Made by a program: the position numbers and the translations under genes | Notes under the pieces: model-generated | The model's input: only the letters and a program-made list of their open reading frames with translations | What the model was told of the DNA's origin: nothing | The model's database searches: none | Shown here: positions 62,456-64,000 of the stretch, piece by piece | How positions within the stretch are numbered: position 1 is the stretch's first letter | Layout: each line of letters opens with the position of its first letter | Source: DATDFB01 sp035276475 | GTDB lineage: Bacteria; Acidobacteriota; Thermoanaerobaculia; Gp7-AA8 | NCBI GenBank assembly: GCA_035276475.1 | Contig: DATELQ010000110.1 | Span: 1-64,000 of the forward strand | Reading direction: 5' to 3' | DNA: 64,000 nt

Positions 62456-64000
62456 CTAGTTCAAGCGCGCCGTGAGCATTCTGAACTCCGGCTCCTCGCG
62501 AAGAACGTCCAACCGCGGGTCGATATTGATGAACACCAGCCACGCCGAGCGATCCTCGTACGCCTCCTGCAACTTCGCCAGCGCCGCCGCCTTCTCGCCC
62601 AGCCCCGCGTAGATGACCGCGATGTCGTACGGCGAGATGTAGCGCGTCTTCGCCTGCTCGGCGAGCATCGTCAGGATCAGCTCCGCCTCCCGCCGCTGGC
62701 CCCCGATCGCGCGGGTGTGGCCGAGCATGGCCAGGAGGATCGGCACGCGCTCCGTCTCCAGCGCGAGCTGGAACGCATGCAGCGCTTCCTCGTAGCGGCC
62801 CTGCTGGCCCAGGGCCATGCCGCGCCAGGCCTGGGCGGGGATGAACTTCTCGTCGAGCTCCAGCGCCTTCTCGAAGCGGGCGATGGCGGACTCGTAGTCG
62901 CGGGCGAAGTAGAACGGCCAGCCGCCGTGCACCACGATGATGCGCGACAGCGGATCGAGGTCCGTCGCCTTCTTCACCTGTTCGAGCGACGCGTCGAACC
63001 GCCCGCGCGCGCAGAGCAGCATGCCGTAGCCGTCGTGCGCCGTCGCGTAGTTCGGGTTCAGCTTGATCGCGCTCACGTACGCCGCCTCCGCCCCCTCCCA
63101 ATCCCACTCGTACCACCACTTCACCGCCGCCAGCGACGCCCACGCCTCCGCCAGCGACCCGTCGATCTTCAGCGCCTGCTCCGCCGCGGCCTTCGCCTTC
63201 GGCATGGCCTCGCGCGGCGGCAGTGGGACGTTCGTCGCCAGCGTCATGTAACTGTCGGCCAGGCCCGCGTACGCGGTGGCGAACGACGGATCGCTCTCGA
63301 TGGCCTCCTGAAAGTGCGCGATCCCCTTCTTCAGACTCTCCTCGGTTCGCTTGTTCCACTGATAGCGTCCCTTGAGATAGAGCTGGTACGCCTCCGTGTT
63401 CGCCGTCGACGTCTTGCGCAGGCGCTTCTTCTCCGCGCCGGTCAGGCGGATGCGCAGCTTCTCGGCGATCTCCTGCGACATCTCCTCCTGCAGCGTGACG
63501 AGGTCGGCGATCTGGCGGTTGTACTGCTCGCCCCAGAGGTGCGCGCCGTCGAGCGAGTCGACCAGCTCGACGTTGATTACGATGCGGTCGCCGACGTGCT
63601 TCACGCGCCCGCTCAGCACCGCGCGCACGCGCAGGTCGCGCCCGACGGCGCGCGGATCGACTTCGCGGCCCTTGTAGCGGAACACCGTGCTGCGCGCCAT
63701 CACCTTGAGCTTCGGCAGTTGCGAGAGCTTGTTGATGACCCCCTCGGTCACGCCGTCGGAGAGGTAATCGGTGTCGGCGTCGGCGCCGCCGTTCTGGAAC
63801 GGCAGGACGGCGATGGAGTCGATGGCCTTCGACTTTCGCGTGCGCGGCCGCGGCAGGAGATCCATGCGCGTCGAGGAGCTCGACGAGATCGCGCGCAGCG
63901 TCAGCGCCAGGTCGCGCGCCGACTGGAACCGCTGCAGCGGATTCTTCTCCACGCACCCTTCGATGACGCGCTGGAACTCCGGCGGCACGGCCTCGGCCAG
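62456..64000 (-). CDS. Ser/Thr-kinase tail with TPR effector region (partial)
   Basis: The frame is open to the right edge; only the C-terminal ~514 residues are seen. The first visible part, PPEFQRVIEGCVEKNPLQRF...LALTLRAI, is the end of a Hanks-type kinase domain (subdomain XI). Then follow a FlgO/adenylate-cyclase-associated-like segment (SIAVLPFQNGGADADTDYLSDG to LWGEQYNRQIADL) and about eight TPR-like units to the end. This kinase plus TPR layout is typical of Acidobacteriota and Myxococcota. The kinase catalytic motifs lie outside the window. Confidence 0.85.
   Translation of the reverse strand: MAEAVPPEFQRVIEGCVEKNPLQRFQSARDLALTLRAISSSSSTRMDLLPRPRTRKSKAIDSIAVLPFQNGGADADTDYLSDGVTEGVINKLSQLPKLKVMARSTVFRYKGREVDPRAVGRDLRVRAVLSGRVKHVGDRIVINVELVDSLDGAHLWGEQYNRQIADLVTLQEEMSQEIAEKLRIRLTGAEKKRLRKTSTANTEAYQLYLKGRYQWNKRTEESLKKGIAHFQEAIESDPSFATAYAGLADSYMTLATNVPLPPREAMPKAKAAAEQALKIDGSLAEAWASLAAVKWWYEWDWEGAEAAYVSAIKLNPNYATAHDGYGMLLCARGRFDASLEQVKKATDLDPLSRIIVVHGGWPFYFARDYESAIARFEKALELDEKFIPAQAWRGMALGQQGRYEEALHAFQLALETERVPILLAMLGHTRAIGGQRREAELILTMLAEQAKTRYISPYDIAVIYAGLGEKAAALAKLQEAYEDRSAWLVFINIDPRLDVLREEPEFRMLTARLN

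Overview
This is a very GC-rich (roughly two-thirds G+C by eye), tightly packed bacterial chromosome segment with about 63 protein genes, no visible rRNA, tRNA or CRISPR, and no intact insertion sequence. The mix of genes (three ECF sigma/anti-sigma modules, many secreted TPR and zinc-ribbon proteins, an FG-GAP/VCBS protein, a Ser/Thr-kinase-type protein with a TPR tail, a non-phototroph purine gene set) suggests Acidobacteriota, perhaps Thermoanaerobaculia or a close uncultured lineage. That placement is an inference from style, not from a marker gene. Genes are commonly linked by ATGA or GTGA stop/start overlaps, and several first genes look leaderless, with a TANNNT hexamer 6-12 nt before the start codon.

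Layout. 1-2.8 kb: tail of a TPR protein, a DUF1772 membrane protein and a secreted VCBS protein. 2.8-7 kb (minus): truA-thiL and arginine deiminase-carbamate kinase, with a DUF971 gene between. 7-13 kb: secreted TPR protein, Hsp20, release factor 3, a GT39-like membrane glycosyltransferase, a siroheme-decarboxylase-like (AhbAB/NirDL) double-domain protein and an ICMT-like methyltransferase. 13.2-17 kb: a SAM-II type riboswitch plus terminator ahead of metH. 17-21.8 kb (minus): selenocysteine peroxiredoxin - GrdB-like protein - speA - PEGA-like/TPR protein - lipoprotein, all head-to-tail. 21.8-26 kb: hslO, fabH, purM-purN. 26-36 kb: D,D-carboxypeptidase, ABC exporter, HNH endonuclease, beta-propeller-like secreted protein, pyrF, a polymerase-dead PolX/PHP protein and a secreted S10 peptidase. 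36.2-37.2 kb: UPF0175/DUF3368 toxin-antitoxin-like pair followed by a repeat-rich noncoding patch. 37-46 kb: ECF module 1, purD-purE, a CDF metal exporter, TPR/zinc-ribbon protein, ECF module 2 with Spy-like proteins. 46-54 kb: a zinc-ribbon sensor kinase, 3-hydroxyacyl-CoA dehydrogenase, a large TPR protein, nitrilase and a Dyp-type peroxidase with a small partner. 54-57 kb: ECF module 3. 57-64 kb: O-antigen ligase, Trm112-like protein, GT4 glycosyltransferase, an aminophenol-dioxygenase/RidA fusion with kynB and a KDPG-type aldolase, and the C-terminal part of a kinase/TPR protein running off the window.

How the parts fit. The most notable item is a peroxiredoxin gene whose peroxidatic cysteine codon is UGA, followed at the right distance by a hairpin with the features of a bacterial SECIS; it would appear as two broken ORFs in routine annotation. 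It sits directly upstream of a GrdB-family protein and arginine decarboxylase. The second is a SAM-II aptamer whose 5' strand overlaps the stop codon of the preceding methyltransferase gene and which is followed by an intrinsic terminator, so methionine synthase is probably shut off by S-adenosylmethionine. Other points are a PolX with both first catalytic aspartates changed to asparagine but an intact PHP nuclease site, a ring-cleavage dioxygenase fused to its presumed downstream deaminase, and four palindromic repeat elements, one of them inserted in frame inside a kinase gene.
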